In this document: positions 8,955 to 17,479 of the stretch, piece by piece
Position numbering within the stretch: position 1 is the stretch's first letter
How the letters are laid out: each line of letters opens with the position of its first letter
Assembly (NCBI GenBank): GCA_002683135.1
Contig: NYSS01000067.1
Span: forward strand, 20,825 to 72,808
Source: Planctomycetota bacterium
GTDB lineage: Bacteria; Planctomycetota; GCA-002687715
Length of the DNA stretch: 51,984 nucleotides
Direction of reading: 5' to 3'
Translations under genes and position numbers: made by a program
The notes under the pieces: model-generated
Seen by the model: only the letters and a program-made list of their open reading frames with translations
Told to the model about the DNA's origin: nothing
Databases searched by the model: none

Positions 8955-10805
8955 ATGCCGCGCCTCCTGTCGACGTTGTCGATGCTCCTGGTCCTGTGCA
9001 CGATCGGTGCCGGTCAGACGCTGCGCGTCTACCACATCGAGGTGGATCAGGGATCGGCGGCGCTGATCATCGGTCCGACGGGTACGACGTGTCTCGTGGA
9101 CTCCGGGCCACCGGGGCAGGGCGCCGCCTCGGTGGTTCCGCTCCTCGCGAGCCTGGGCATCTCGTTCCTCGACTACACGGTGGTGACGCACTACCACAAC
9201 GACCATTGGGCCGGGTTCCCGGAGATCGTAGCGGCGGGCGTCGGTGTCGGCGTGGCCTACGACCGGGGGACGGTGAACCAACCCGGGGGACTCTCGAGTT
9301 ATCTGAACGCCGTGGGCACAGCGCGGACCACGATCGGTCCTGGGACGGTGATCGACCTCGGCGGGACCGCCACGGTTACGTGTGTCGTCGTGAACGGCCA
9401 GGTACTGGGGGGCGGTTTCGCAAATCCGGCGAGCGGCGGACAGGAGGAGAACGCCCGCTCCATAGGGCTGAAGGTCTCCTACGGGGGATTTGACGAGGCG
9501 ATCTGCGGAGATCTTGGCGGCGGCGGGAACGGGGCGTCGGACGTGGAGACGGTGGCCGCGCCGGCCATGGATGACGTCGATGTCATGGTCCTCAGTCACC
9601 ACGGATCGAATACATCGACGAATCAGGCGTGGGTGGACAACCTGGACGCGGAGGTGGGCGTGGTTTCGTGCGGCAACAACAACCCGTTCGGCCACCCTCA
9701 CACGGAGCCGCTTCAGAGGTTCCTGGGCAGCCCGAACGCGGTCGCGTTGTATCGGTTGAACACCGGGTCTTCGAACCCAGGGGGCGCCCTCGTGAACGGG
9801 ACGCTCCTCATCGAGACGGACGGAAATTCGTACACGGCGTCCGGCGGTCAGATCCCGAGTCTCACGATGAACGTGGACTTCGGTGGCTTGATCCCTGGGC
9901 CCGGGAACCCCCCGTTGTTGCCGGGTGACGTGATCGTGTCCGAGTACATGAACAACCCGGCGGTCGTTCCGGATTCCAGCGGTGAGTGGTTGGAGTTGTG
10001 CAACACGACTGCCACGACGCTGAATCTCCTGGGGTTCGTCATCCGAGATCAAGGTACGGATTCCTTCACCCTGCCGTCGCTCACGATCCCGACCCGTGGT
10101 CGGCTGGTGCTTGCCGTCAACGGGAACTCCAGCCAGAACGGCGGCGTCGTCGCGGACTTCGTCTGGCCATCCGGGGCCTTCTTCATCGCCAATGGGTCTG
10201 ACGAGATCGAGGTCGTGGACGCCACGGGGCAGGTGCTTGACTCGGTGGTCTACGACAACGGCCTGACGTTTCCGGACCCCACCGGCGACTCCGTCGAGCG
10301 CGTCGACCTGAAAGCTCTACCCTACGGGCCCAATTTCGCCGAGGCGACGACGTCCTTCGGTGCCGGGGATAACGGGACCCCCGGGTACACCAACAGCGTC
10401 GATGCCACCGGCCCGTGGATTTCGCTCACAGCCGGTGGGAACTTCGGGATAGGGACCTCAGCGACGCTCACCATCAACGCGGCTTTTTCGCTGGGTGGGG
10501 CCGCCTACGGACTGTCAATGAGCGAGTGCGGCGCCCCGGGCATCGAGCTGGTGCCATCGGGTCGCGTCGTGGACCTGTGCCCGACTCCGCTCTTCAATCT
10601 GGTCGCGCAGAACCCTGACATCCCCGGGCTGATCTCGGGATTCCAGGGTTCGCTGAACATCTTCGGCTTCTCCACGGCGACCATCAACGTACCGCCAGAT
10701 CCGTCGTTCATCGGCTCGACGTTCTTTCTGAGCGGTGTCGTCTTCGATTCGGGTGCACCGAATGGCATGTGGTTGATCGACAACGTCCTCGCGGTTGTGA
10801 ACTGA
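8955..10805 (+). CDS. Secreted ComEC-type metallo-beta-lactamase with lamin-tail domain
   Basis: 616 residues from this start. Residues 1-20 (MPRLLSTLSMLLVLCTIGAG) are a signal peptide. An MBL hydrolase domain of the ComEC/Rec2 C-terminal type follows. It has THYHNDH (78-84) as the metal-binding HxHxDH motif, a later GDL aspartate and LSHHGSN. From about 325 to 480 a lamin-tail domain begins PGDVIVSEYMNN. The last 120 or so residues contain a beta-rich module (FSTATINVPPDPSFIGSTFF) that I associate with planctomycete secreted proteins. A GTG at 8898 would add 19 residues but has no ribosome site and would bury the signal peptide. An extracellular nuclease or phosphodiesterase is plausible; the substrate is unknown. 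Confidence 0.85.
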   Translation: MPRLLSTLSMLLVLCTIGAGQTLRVYHIEVDQGSAALIIGPTGTTCLVDSGPPGQGAASVVPLLASLGISFLDYTVVTHYHNDHWAGFPEIVAAGVGVGVAYDRGTVNQPGGLSSYLNAVGTARTTIGPGTVIDLGGTATVTCVVVNGQVLGGGFANPASGGQEENARSIGLKVSYGGFDEAICGDLGGGGNGASDVETVAAPAMDDVDVMVLSHHGSNTSTNQAWVDNLDAEVGVVSCGNNNPFGHPHTEPLQRFLGSPNAVALYRLNTGSSNPGGALVNGTLLIETDGNSYTASGGQIPSLTMNVDFGGLIPGPGNPPLLPGDVIVSEYMNNPAVVPDSSGEWLELCNTTATTLNLLGFVIRDQGTDSFTLPSLTIPTRGRLVLAVNGNSSQNGGVVADFVWPSGAFFIANGSDEIEVVDATGQVLDSVVYDNGLTFPDPTGDSVERVDLKALPYGPNFAEATTSFGAGDNGTPGYTNSVDATGPWISLTAGGNFGIGTSATLTINAAFSLGGAAYGLSMSECGAPGIELVPSGRVVDLCPTPLFNLVAQNPDIPGLISGFQGSLNIFGFSTATINVPPDPSFIGSTFFLSGVVFDSGAPNGMWLIDNVLAVVN

Positions 10806-10808
10806 CGC

Positions 10809-11558
10809 GTGTCCGAGGCCGCCGCACGTAACCTCAAGGTCGTCATCGAATACGACGGCTCCGCGTACGTCGGCTGGGAGCGCCAGAAGAACGGGCTCGG
10901 TATCCAGGAGGTGATGGAGGACGCGGTCCATACCATCACCCGTGAGCGTGTCGTCGTCGAGGGGTCAGGGCGTACGGATGCCGGGGTGCACGCCCTCGGT
11001 CAGGTCGCATCATTTCGTATCGACAAGGAGATCCAGGTAGAGAAGCTGCGCCTCGGCATCAACGCTGTCCTGCCGCCCGACATCGCGGTGCTCTTGATCG
11101 AGGAGGTGCCCTCTGATTTTCATGCGCGGCGAAGCGCGAAGAGCAAGCGGTATCGCTACACGATCCTCAATGGCCCCGCGCGGCGTCCGCACTTCAGGCA
11201 CGTGAGCTATCATTTCCCGCAGCCGCTTGACGAAGCGGCGATGGATGAAGCCGCGGGTTATCTGGTCGGAGAGCATGACTTCACCGCCTTCGCGCGGGAG
11301 GCGGACCAGAAGAAGACCTGCGTTCGCACCATCCTCGAGGCGCGCGTCGTCAGGGATGGCGCGTTCCTCTACATTGACGTCGTGGGGACGGGCTTCCTCT
11401 ACAACATGGTGCGGATCATCACTGGCACCCTCATCGAGGTGGGGGCGGGCAAGCGGGATCCCGGATCCGTGCCGGCGCTGCTTTTATCAAAGCGCCGGGA
11501 GCAGGCCGGCTACACAGTTCCGGCGCAAGGACTTGCGCTCGTCCAGGTGGACTATTGA
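10809..11558 (+). CDS. truA: tRNA pseudouridine(38-40) synthase TruA
   Basis: TruA isomerises uridines 38-40 in the anticodon arm of many tRNAs. The 249-residue protein carries the catalytic Asp57 in GSGRTDAGVHA, the N-terminal EYDGSAYVGWERQ and the C-terminal FLYNMVRIITGTLIEVG block, all diagnostic. It starts with GTG three bases after the stop of the secreted MBL gene, so it is probably translated from the same message or by re-initiation. Length is normal for the family. Confidence 0.96.
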   Translation: MSEAAARNLKVVIEYDGSAYVGWERQKNGLGIQEVMEDAVHTITRERVVVEGSGRTDAGVHALGQVASFRIDKEIQVEKLRLGINAVLPPDIAVLLIEEVPSDFHARRSAKSKRYRYTILNGPARRPHFRHVSYHFPQPLDEAAMDEAAGYLVGEHDFTAFAREADQKKTCVRTILEARVVRDGAFLYIDVVGTGFLYNMVRIITGTLIEVGAGKRDPGSVPALLLSKRREQAGYTVPAQGLALVQVDY

Positions 11559-11597
11559 GCGGTGGGGCCGCGTCCAAGCCTAGAACCCGCGGGTGGA

Positions 11598-11603
11598 TAT
11601 AAT
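11598..11603 (+). promoter_or_regulatory. Consensus -10 element upstream of hpf
   Basis: A perfect TATAAT sits 24 bp before the hpf start. No good -35 hexamer lies 16-18 bp upstream; the TG at 11594-11595 is one base too far for a canonical extended -10. It is a candidate promoter for the hpf-PTS cluster, perhaps read by an alternative sigma factor or with an activator. Confidence 0.4.
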
Positions 11604-11626
11604 GGGCTGCTCACGGAGAGAAGCCC

Positions 11627-11923
11627 TTGGAGATCACGATCACGGCCCGTCACCAGTCTCTCGAGGCGTCCCTACGGGAGTACCTGGAGGGGCGGCTGGC
11701 ACGACTGGCCCGGATCTTCGAACGCCTGACGGCGGTGCACGCGATCCTGGACCACGAACATGCTCAGCACGTCGTTGAATTGACGGCGAGCGCGCCCCCA
11801 CATCACCGGTTCTCCGCCCGCGCCGAGGAAGCGGGCCTCCGCTACGCGATTGACTTAGCCGAGCACAAGATCGGGGCCCAGGTTCGGGAGTGGAAGGACC
11901 GGCTCGTCGATCATCGGCCGTGA
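11627..11923 (+). CDS. hpf: Ribosome hibernation promoting factor, short form
   Basis: 98 residues, beginning EITITARHQSLEASLREYLEGR, a clear HPF/YfiA (S30AE) domain that binds the 30S decoding region in slow growth. The long-form C-terminal dimerisation domain is absent, so this is the short type, which usually needs a partner such as RMF for 100S formation. The start is TTG with GGAGAGAAG just upstream. It leads a cluster with the EIIA-like gene, yvcK, HPr and EI, recalling the rpoN-hpf-ptsN arrangement of proteobacteria. Confidence 0.9.
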   Translation: MEITITARHQSLEASLREYLEGRLARLARIFERLTAVHAILDHEHAQHVVELTASAPPHHRFSARAEEAGLRYAIDLAEHKIGAQVREWKDRLVDHRP

Positions 11924-11984
11924 CAGACCTGCCCAGGTTGAGGGTCCTTGCCGGAGGCCCTATCCTGTGCGCTTAGGGGACATC

Positions 11985-12449
11985 ATGAATTTCACCGGAC
12001 TCCTGGATCATCGCATCGGGATCGACGAGCTCTCGACGGACGACGTTGCGTCGACCTTCTCTGCCATCGTCGATGCCCTCGTCTCTGGCGGCGCGATCGA
12101 CGCGACCGACTCGGACACCCTCCGGGATGCGTTGATCGCTCGCGAGAGCTCCGGTAGCACCGCGTTCCAGTACGGATTCGCGCTCCCACACGTCTTCAGC
12201 GACCTGGTCGACCGCATCTGGGTGGCCGCCGCGCGGCATCCGGGTGGCCTGGACATGGCCGCCGCTGACGGTGAAAAGACGACTATCATCATCTGTATCG
12301 TCGGGCCGGAGAGTGAGCGCGATGCGTATCTTTCGCTGCTGCGCACCATCGCCGGCATCGTGCGTGACGGCCATTGGAGGCGGTTTATGCACCAGGCGCT
12401 GACCGCTTCAGACATATTCGAGACGCTGCTTGAGGCCGAGACTACCTGA
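11985..12449 (+). CDS. PTS EIIA domain protein (PtsN-like)
   Basis: 154 residues of the Fru/Ntr EIIA fold (PTS_EIIA_2). The expected phosphorylated histidine is His69 in YGFALPHVF, equivalent to the AIPH of PtsN. The preceding segment RESSGSTAFQYG replaces the usual REE.SSTG-G pattern. The ATG is preceded by AGGGGA. There is no EIIB or EIIC in the window, so the protein is likely a regulatory phospho-acceptor rather than part of a sugar transporter. Its 3' end overlaps yvcK by 20 bp. PtsN homologs regulate potassium transport and stress responses elsewhere; the target here is unknown. Confidence 0.85.
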   Translation: MNFTGLLDHRIGIDELSTDDVASTFSAIVDALVSGGAIDATDSDTLRDALIARESSGSTAFQYGFALPHVFSDLVDRIWVAAARHPGGLDMAAADGEKTTIIICIVGPESERDAYLSLLRTIAGIVRDGHWRRFMHQALTASDIFETLLEAETT

Positions 12450-13458
12450 CGAGCCTCTGACGACCTCCGCGGGAGGCGCATCGCCCGTAGCCCGCCACCA
12501 AGTCGTCGTGCTCGGTGGCGGTACCGGGATCTCTGCGGCGCTCCGGGGCATCAAGGAGAGCGGCGCGGAAGTGACGGCCATCGTGACCGTCGCTGATGAC
12601 GGCGGATCTTCCGGACGCTTGCGGAAGGACTACCACATGCTCCCGCCGGGGGACATCCGGAACTGCCTCGTCGCGTTGTCGGATGGTGATCCGTTGCTTG
12701 GTGAGCTCTTCAACTACAGATTCGAGGACTCGATCCTGAAGGGGCACTCCTTCGGGAACTTGTTCCTTGCCGTGCTCACGAGGCTCACCGGTGACTTCCG
12801 AACGGCGGTCGACCGGGCGCGGGGTTTACTCGGTGTCTCGAACCGGGTGATCCCGAGTACGTCGACGCGGGTGGTGCTCGTCGCCAGCCACCCGGACGGT
12901 ACCCGTTCGACCGGCGAGCAGTGCATCTCGCGCGGCGGAAAGCCCATCATCGGGATGGAGCTCAAGCCTGAGCCTCCGTGCATATCGGACGAGATCAAGG
13001 GCGTCATCGACGACGCGGATCTCATCGTTCTCGGGCCTGGGAGCCTGTTCACCAGCCTCGTGCCCAACCTGCTTGTCCCTGGCATGACGGAGGCGCTCAC
13101 CGCGGCGCGCGCTCCCGTTGTCCTTGTCGCTAACCTGGCGACCCAACCTGGGGAGACCGACGGATTCCTGCTCGCTGACCATGTTCGTGCGCTCCGGGAG
13201 GTCGGGGGTCTTGAGCGGATCGATGGCGTTGTCGTCAACGTGGCGCATGTCTCGGATGAGGTGCGCGCGCGGTACCAGGAGTCGGGGGCGAGCCTGATCG
13301 CCATCGAGGCAGGGACTGACGCGGTGGAGGGGGTTCCCGTGGTCGCGGCGGATCTCGTCCGGCTCACCGAGGATGGCTTCCTGCGTCACGACGCGTCGCG
13401 CCTGGCCGAGACGCTGGGTGGGTTGCTCGAAGCGGGTGTGGAGGCGGATCGTGGCTGA
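12430..13458 (+). CDS. yvcK: Gluconeogenesis factor YvcK/CofD-family protein
   Basis: 342 residues from a TTG start. The diagnostic N-terminal block [18 protein letters not shown] and [16 protein letters not shown], then [13 protein letters not shown] and [18 protein letters not shown], are hallmarks of the YvcK/YbhK family. These bind UDP-sugars and are needed for growth on gluconeogenic carbon and for cell-wall homeostasis. The first 20 or so residues are not conserved and the TTG lacks a strong ribosome site, so translation may begin slightly later. It overlaps the EIIA gene (20 bp) and HPr (8 bp), which puts it firmly inside the PTS operon. Confidence 0.93.
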   Translation: MRPRLPDEPLTTSAGGASPVARHQVVVLGGGTGISAALRGIKESGAEVTAIVTVADDGGSSGRLRKDYHMLPPGDIRNCLVALSDGDPLLGELFNYRFEDSILKGHSFGNLFLAVLTRLTGDFRTAVDRARGLLGVSNRVIPSTSTRVVLVASHPDGTRSTGEQCISRGGKPIIGMELKPEPPCISDEIKGVIDDADLIVLGPGSLFTSLVPNLLVPGMTEALTAARAPVVLVANLATQPGETDGFLLADHVRALREVGGLERIDGVVVNVAHVSDEVRARYQESGASLIAIEAGTDAVEGVPVVAADLVRLTEDGFLRHDASRLAETLGGLLEAGVEADRG

Positions 13459-13735
13459 GGCGGCGGTCACGCGGCAGGTCGAGGTCGTGAATCCCCAGGG
13501 TCTGCATGCCCGTCCGGCGTCGCTGCTCGTTCGCAAGGCGAATGAGTTCTCCGCGTCGGTCACGCTGTGGATCGGCGCGGATCAGGCGGACTGCAAGAGC
13601 ATCATGGAGGTGATGATGCTCGCCTCTCCCAGGGGTACGAAGGTGACGATCGAGGCGAACGGCCCGCAGGCGGATACGGCCGTGGAGGCCCTCGCGACGC
13701 TGTTCGCGGACGGTTTCGGGGAGGCGTACGAATGA
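13451..13735 (+). CDS. ptsH: PTS phosphocarrier protein HPr
   Basis: 94 residues. HPr relays phosphate from EI to EIIA proteins through the histidine in GLHARPAS (His19 here). The serine in CKSIMEVMML (Ser50 by this numbering) corresponds to Ser46, the site of HPr kinase in organisms that have it; HprK is not in the window. The start is GTG 13451 with GGAGG upstream, inside the last 8 bp of yvcK. Its stop overlaps the EI start by 4 bp (ATGA), typical of tightly coupled translation. Confidence 0.94.
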   Translation: MAEAAVTRQVEVVNPQGLHARPASLLVRKANEFSASVTLWIGADQADCKSIMEVMMLASPRGTKVTIEANGPQADTAVEALATLFADGFGEAYE

Positions 13736-15483
13736 GCCGGCGTGTCCGGGGCACGGTGGTCTCGGAGGGACTCGCTCGCGGCGAGGCTCTCGTCGTCGCG
13801 ACGGGGGAGGTCTCCGTTCCGGAAGGACACGTCAGCGAGCATCAGGTGGAGCGGGAGGTGCAGCGTTTCCGGAGGGCGGTGGAAGGGGCTCGCACCGAGA
13901 TCGCCCGTGAGGAGAAGGCCGCCCGTGAGCGACTCGGGGAGATGTCCGAGATCATCGGGTGGTATCTGACGATCCTCGCCGACGAGACGACGTTGCTGCA
14001 GCCCATTGAGGCGATGATGCGGCGCGAGCGTTTTACCGCGAAGTACGCGACGTTCCGCCGGTTCAGCGAGGTCGCGGCCCAATTCGAAGGTGCTGGTGAA
14101 CCAATGGCCAGCCGCGTACCGGACATTATCGATGTGAAGCGGCGCCTCATTGCCCATCTGCGTGGCGGTCGCAAGCCCCTCGGCGAGCTGGAGCGGCTGC
14201 AGCGTAAGGTCGTCATCATCGCGGATGACCTGACACCCTCTCAGGCGGCGAGCCTCGATCGGGAGAAGGTCCTCGCGTTCGCCACCGATCGCGGCGGTCC
14301 GGCGGGGCACACAGCCATCCTCGCGCGCCACCTCGGCATCCCGGCGATAGTGGGGCTCGACAACGTCACCAGCATGGTGCGTTCGGGTGAGCCCGTCATC
14401 ATCGACGGGCTCTCGCGCGGCGAGGTGATCGTCGACCCGAATCAGGACGATGTACACGAATATCAGGTACTCAGTCGTCGCTTGCAGGCGCGGCGCCGTC
14501 GGGTCCACCTGGACCAGGAGCGCGCCCTCACCAAGGATGACGTTCCGATCACGATCCTCGGCAATATCGATCGTGGGGAGCAGGTCGGGGGCTTGCGTGA
14601 ACTCGGCGTTGAAGGGGTGGGGCTCTTCAGAACCGAGTTCTTGTTCTTAGGGAACACGGCGCCGGATGAGGAGGCCCAGCGCGAGCACTACGGGCGTTTG
14701 TTGCGGGACATGGCTCCGCACAGCGTGTGTATCCGCACGATGGACTTCGGGGCCGACAAATGGGATCACCGCGTCGGGGGGGGGAAAGAACCGAATCCCT
14801 TCCTTGGCATGCGGGCCATCCGGCTCAGCTTCGCCCACGAGGGGCTGTTCCGCGCGCAACTGAGGGCGATCCTCCGCGCTTCGCTCGAGGGCCGCTGTCA
14901 GATCATGTTCCCCATGATCTCGGACGCCGCCGAGTTCCGACGAGCCGTGGGTGTCCTGGACAGCGTGAAGGACGAGCTGCGCAAGGAGGGGATCCCGTTC
15001 GATGAACGGGTCGAGGTGGGGGCCATGATCGAGGTCCCCTCAGCGGCTTTGACGGTGGAGAACATCCTCGCCGACGCAGATTTTGTCAGCCTCGGGACGA
15101 ATGACCTGACCCAGTACACGTTGGCGGTGGACCGGACCAACCCGCTGGTGGCTGAGATGTTCGTCCCCCACCACCCCGCCGTGCTGCGACTCATGCAGCG
15201 CACCGTCGCGGCGTGTGAAGTTCAGGGGAAGCGGGTCAGCGCGTGTGGCGAGATGGCCGGCGTGGCCGAGTACGCGCCCGTGGTGCTGGGGCTTGGACTC
15301 ACGCGGCTGAGCATGGCCGCGCGGCGGGTCCCCGACGTGGTCACGCGTATCCGCAAGCTCAGCCGCGAGGCCTGCCGTGGGGTCGTGGAAGCCATGATGG
15401 CCGCGGACGGGGCTGCGGCCGCGCATAAGATCCTCACGCAGTTCAACCGTCCGCCCACCTCTCGGCGGCGTCAGACGCGCTGA
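13732..15483 (+). CDS. ptsI: Phosphoenolpyruvate-protein phosphotransferase (enzyme I)
   Basis: 583 residues. EI transfers phosphate from PEP to HPr. The phosphorylated histidine is His193 in GGPAGHTAILARHLGIPAIVG. The PEP-binding barrel shows GVGLFRTEFLF, NPFLGMRAIRLSF, EVGAMIEVPSAAL, FVSLGTNDLTQYTLA and CGEMAG. No GAF domain precedes it, so it is the sugar-PTS/general EI form rather than PtsP, although no permease is nearby. It starts with ATG overlapping the HPr stop by 4 bp and is the last gene of the cluster; 241 bp of non-coding sequence follow before pilM. Confidence 0.96.
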   Translation: MSRRVRGTVVSEGLARGEALVVATGEVSVPEGHVSEHQVEREVQRFRRAVEGARTEIAREEKAARERLGEMSEIIGWYLTILADETTLLQPIEAMMRRERFTAKYATFRRFSEVAAQFEGAGEPMASRVPDIIDVKRRLIAHLRGGRKPLGELERLQRKVVIIADDLTPSQAASLDREKVLAFATDRGGPAGHTAILARHLGIPAIVGLDNVTSMVRSGEPVIIDGLSRGEVIVDPNQDDVHEYQVLSRRLQARRRRVHLDQERALTKDDVPITILGNIDRGEQVGGLRELGVEGVGLFRTEFLFLGNTAPDEEAQREHYGRLLRDMAPHSVCIRTMDFGADKWDHRVGGGKEPNPFLGMRAIRLSFAHEGLFRAQLRAILRASLEGRCQIMFPMISDAAEFRRAVGVLDSVKDELRKEGIPFDERVEVGAMIEVPSAALTVENILADADFVSLGTNDLTQYTLAVDRTNPLVAEMFVPHHPAVLRLMQRTVAACEVQGKRVSACGEMAGVAEYAPVVLGLGLTRLSMAARRVPDVVTRIRKLSREACRGVVEAMMAADGAAAAHKILTQFNRPPTSRRRQTR

Positions 15484-15724
15484 TAGCGGCCCCTTTCGCG
15501 GCTGCGACAGCGCCAAATCGCCGTGATAAGCCGGCTTTTTGCGGGGCTGCTTCCGCGGTGCCTGTGCCGTGTGGGGTCGGCACGACTCAAACATTGGCCC
15601 CTCCTCGGTTTCCGGCGGATCGCCGCTCAAGGAACGGCCCTGTTCGCGCCGATCTTGAGCGTGTGGGAAGACCCGTCTTTCGGCCATTTGCCCTATTGAG
15701 GTGCGGCCCCCCAGGAGTGAGCGC

Positions 15725-16756
15725 ATGCTAGCCAGGACGAGGAGCATGGTCGGTCTCGACATCGGGACCAGTGCCGTGAAGGCCGTCGAGTTGACCCGGC
15801 GGGGGAGAGACGTCGAGGTCACCGGATTCGGCCAGGTCGAATTGACCGCTGATACCCCGGAGGCGCGCGCCAGCGCGGTGCGGGAACTCCTCGCTGAGGG
15901 TGGCTTCAAGACACGCCGCGTCGTCACCAGCATCAGCGGGAAGATGGTCATCATCCGCTATCTGTCCATGGTGCAGATGAGCGACGAAGAGCTGAAGAAC
16001 GCGATCACGTTCGAGGCCGAGAAGTACGTGCCGTTCCCGCTCGACGAGTGTGTGCTCGATTGCCAGCGCATCGATTCACCAGAGGGATCGAGCACGGGGC
16101 ACATGACGGTCTTGCTGGTCGCGGCGAAGCGCTCTGAACTCGAGGGGCACCTGGCGACCGTCGACGCGGCCGGGCTGGTGCCTGAGGTCATCGATGTGGA
16201 CGCGTTCGCGTTGTCCAACGCGCACACCTTGTGCACGTCCGTGGACGAAGGGATGGACGGGACCGGCACCATCGCGTTCGTCGATGTCGGTCACACCAAG
16301 ACCAGCGTGAACGTGGTCTCTGGAGGTCACTCGCTCTTCACTCGCGAGATCGGCATCGGCGGGTGTGATTTCACCGATTCGATCGCCAAACGGCTCAGCG
16401 TCGGGTTCGACGAGGCTGAAGAGCTCAAGCGGGAGCCCGGCGACGGGTGCGAGGCGGTGAACGAGGCGCTTTTCCCGACGATCGACGACATCGGCAACGA
16501 GATCCAGCTGTCATTCGACTACTTCGAGAACCAGTTCGACAAGGAGATCGGCTCGATCTTCCTGTCCGGTGGTGGTGCGAAGGTCGCTTCCTTCCAGGAG
16601 GCGTTCGAGCGCATCTTCGAGAAGCCCACCAAGCTCTTCAATCCGTTCGATCACATCCAGGTCAGCTCCGCCATCGACCCGGACCTTCTCTCATGCAATG
16701 CACCCCAGTTGGTGGTGGCTACGGGCCTCGCAGCCCGTCTTGCCCGCGCCAGCTAA
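15725..16756 (+). CDS. pilM: Type IV pilus assembly protein PilM
   Basis: 343 residues, an actin-like ATPase on the cytosolic side of the pilus alignment complex that binds the PilN N-terminus. Nucleotide motifs are VGLDIGTSAVKAVEL near the start, AFVDVGHTKTSVNVV in the middle and IFLSGGGAKVASFQEAF towards the end. ATG 15725 is preceded by AGGAGTG at ideal spacing; a GTG 24 bp upstream is less likely. It heads a run pilM-pilN-pilO/P-pilQ with small gaps (18, 18 and 161 bp), presumably one operon. Confidence 0.94.
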   Translation: MLARTRSMVGLDIGTSAVKAVELTRRGRDVEVTGFGQVELTADTPEARASAVRELLAEGGFKTRRVVTSISGKMVIIRYLSMVQMSDEELKNAITFEAEKYVPFPLDECVLDCQRIDSPEGSSTGHMTVLLVAAKRSELEGHLATVDAAGLVPEVIDVDAFALSNAHTLCTSVDEGMDGTGTIAFVDVGHTKTSVNVVSGGHSLFTREIGIGGCDFTDSIAKRLSVGFDEAEELKREPGDGCEAVNEALFPTIDDIGNEIQLSFDYFENQFDKEIGSIFLSGGGAKVASFQEAFERIFEKPTKLFNPFDHIQVSSAIDPDLLSCNAPQLVVATGLAARLARAS

Positions 16757-16774
16757 CTGACGGAAGAGCGACCC

Positions 16775-17461
16775 ATGCATATCCGGATCAACCTCCTCCC
16801 GCCCGAGTATCGCAAGAAGGAGATGACCCCGTTGGCGACGCTGTTGCCAGCGTTGGTCGCCTTCACTCTCGTCCTCGGGGCCGGTGCGTTCTGGGCGTGG
16901 AACCACTTCGGGGCGCTGGCTCGCGTGCAAGCAGAGAACGAGCAGCTGCAGCAGGGCTGGGGCACGCGCCAGGCGCCGCTTCGGTATCTCGCCAGCCTGC
17001 GGTCCGAGGAGGATGACTACGCGGCTCGCTCCGAGACGATCTCGGAGATCGCGACCTCCCGCGTGCCCTGGACGCTCAAGCTGGATCAACTCTGCGACCT
17101 GGTCGCGGACGACGACGATGGGGAACGGTATCTCGTGTGGCTGAGCCACTTCCTGGTCAAGAAGCCGCAGGGCAACACCCGTCGCGGTGCGACCAAGGTC
17201 GGCGAGTCGATCGCCATCGAGGGCCTCTGCTTCTCGGACGAACACCCGCTAAACCGCTTCAACCAGTTCCATGAGGCGCTGCAGGAGCACGCATTTTTCG
17301 CGGATTGCACCGCCATCAACAATCCGGCGGGTCAGGCCGTTCTCATGGAGGACGAACTGCTCCCGAGTCGCGCTTGGACGATGAAGCTCGACATGCAGAT
17401 GAAGGCCCGGGATTCGAAGAGCAAGCGCAGCGGTCTTCAAGCCGATGCCAAGCCCAGGTAG
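16775..17461 (+). CDS. pilN: Type IV pilus assembly protein PilN
   Basis: 228 residues. The short cytosolic N-terminus contains INLLPPEYR, the hallmark PilM-binding motif, followed by one membrane helix (about 23-45) and a periplasmic domain with a coiled-coil start. The periplasmic part is longer and more divergent than in Pseudomonas, with an acidic stretch VADDDDGER. It lies between pilM and the pilO-like gene, which supports the call. Confidence 0.88.
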   Translation: MHIRINLLPPEYRKKEMTPLATLLPALVAFTLVLGAGAFWAWNHFGALARVQAENEQLQQGWGTRQAPLRYLASLRSEEDDYAARSETISEIATSRVPWTLKLDQLCDLVADDDDGERYLVWLSHFLVKKPQGNTRRGATKVGESIAIEGLCFSDEHPLNRFNQFHEALQEHAFFADCTAINNPAGQAVLMEDELLPSRAWTMKLDMQMKARDSKSKRSGLQADAKPR

Positions 17462-17479
17462 GGCGCGCAGGGGTAAGTC

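Noticed and set aside
8115-10052. 645-codon minus-strand open frame opposite the pentapeptide and MBL genes
   Set aside because: Arg/His/Gln-rich, no domain, and overlaps two well-supported genes; a high-GC antisense artefact.
15484-15724. Terminator or promoter between EI and pilM
   Set aside because: AAGCCGGCTT followed by T's is a palindrome with no loop, and no paired -35/-10 hexamers were convincing.
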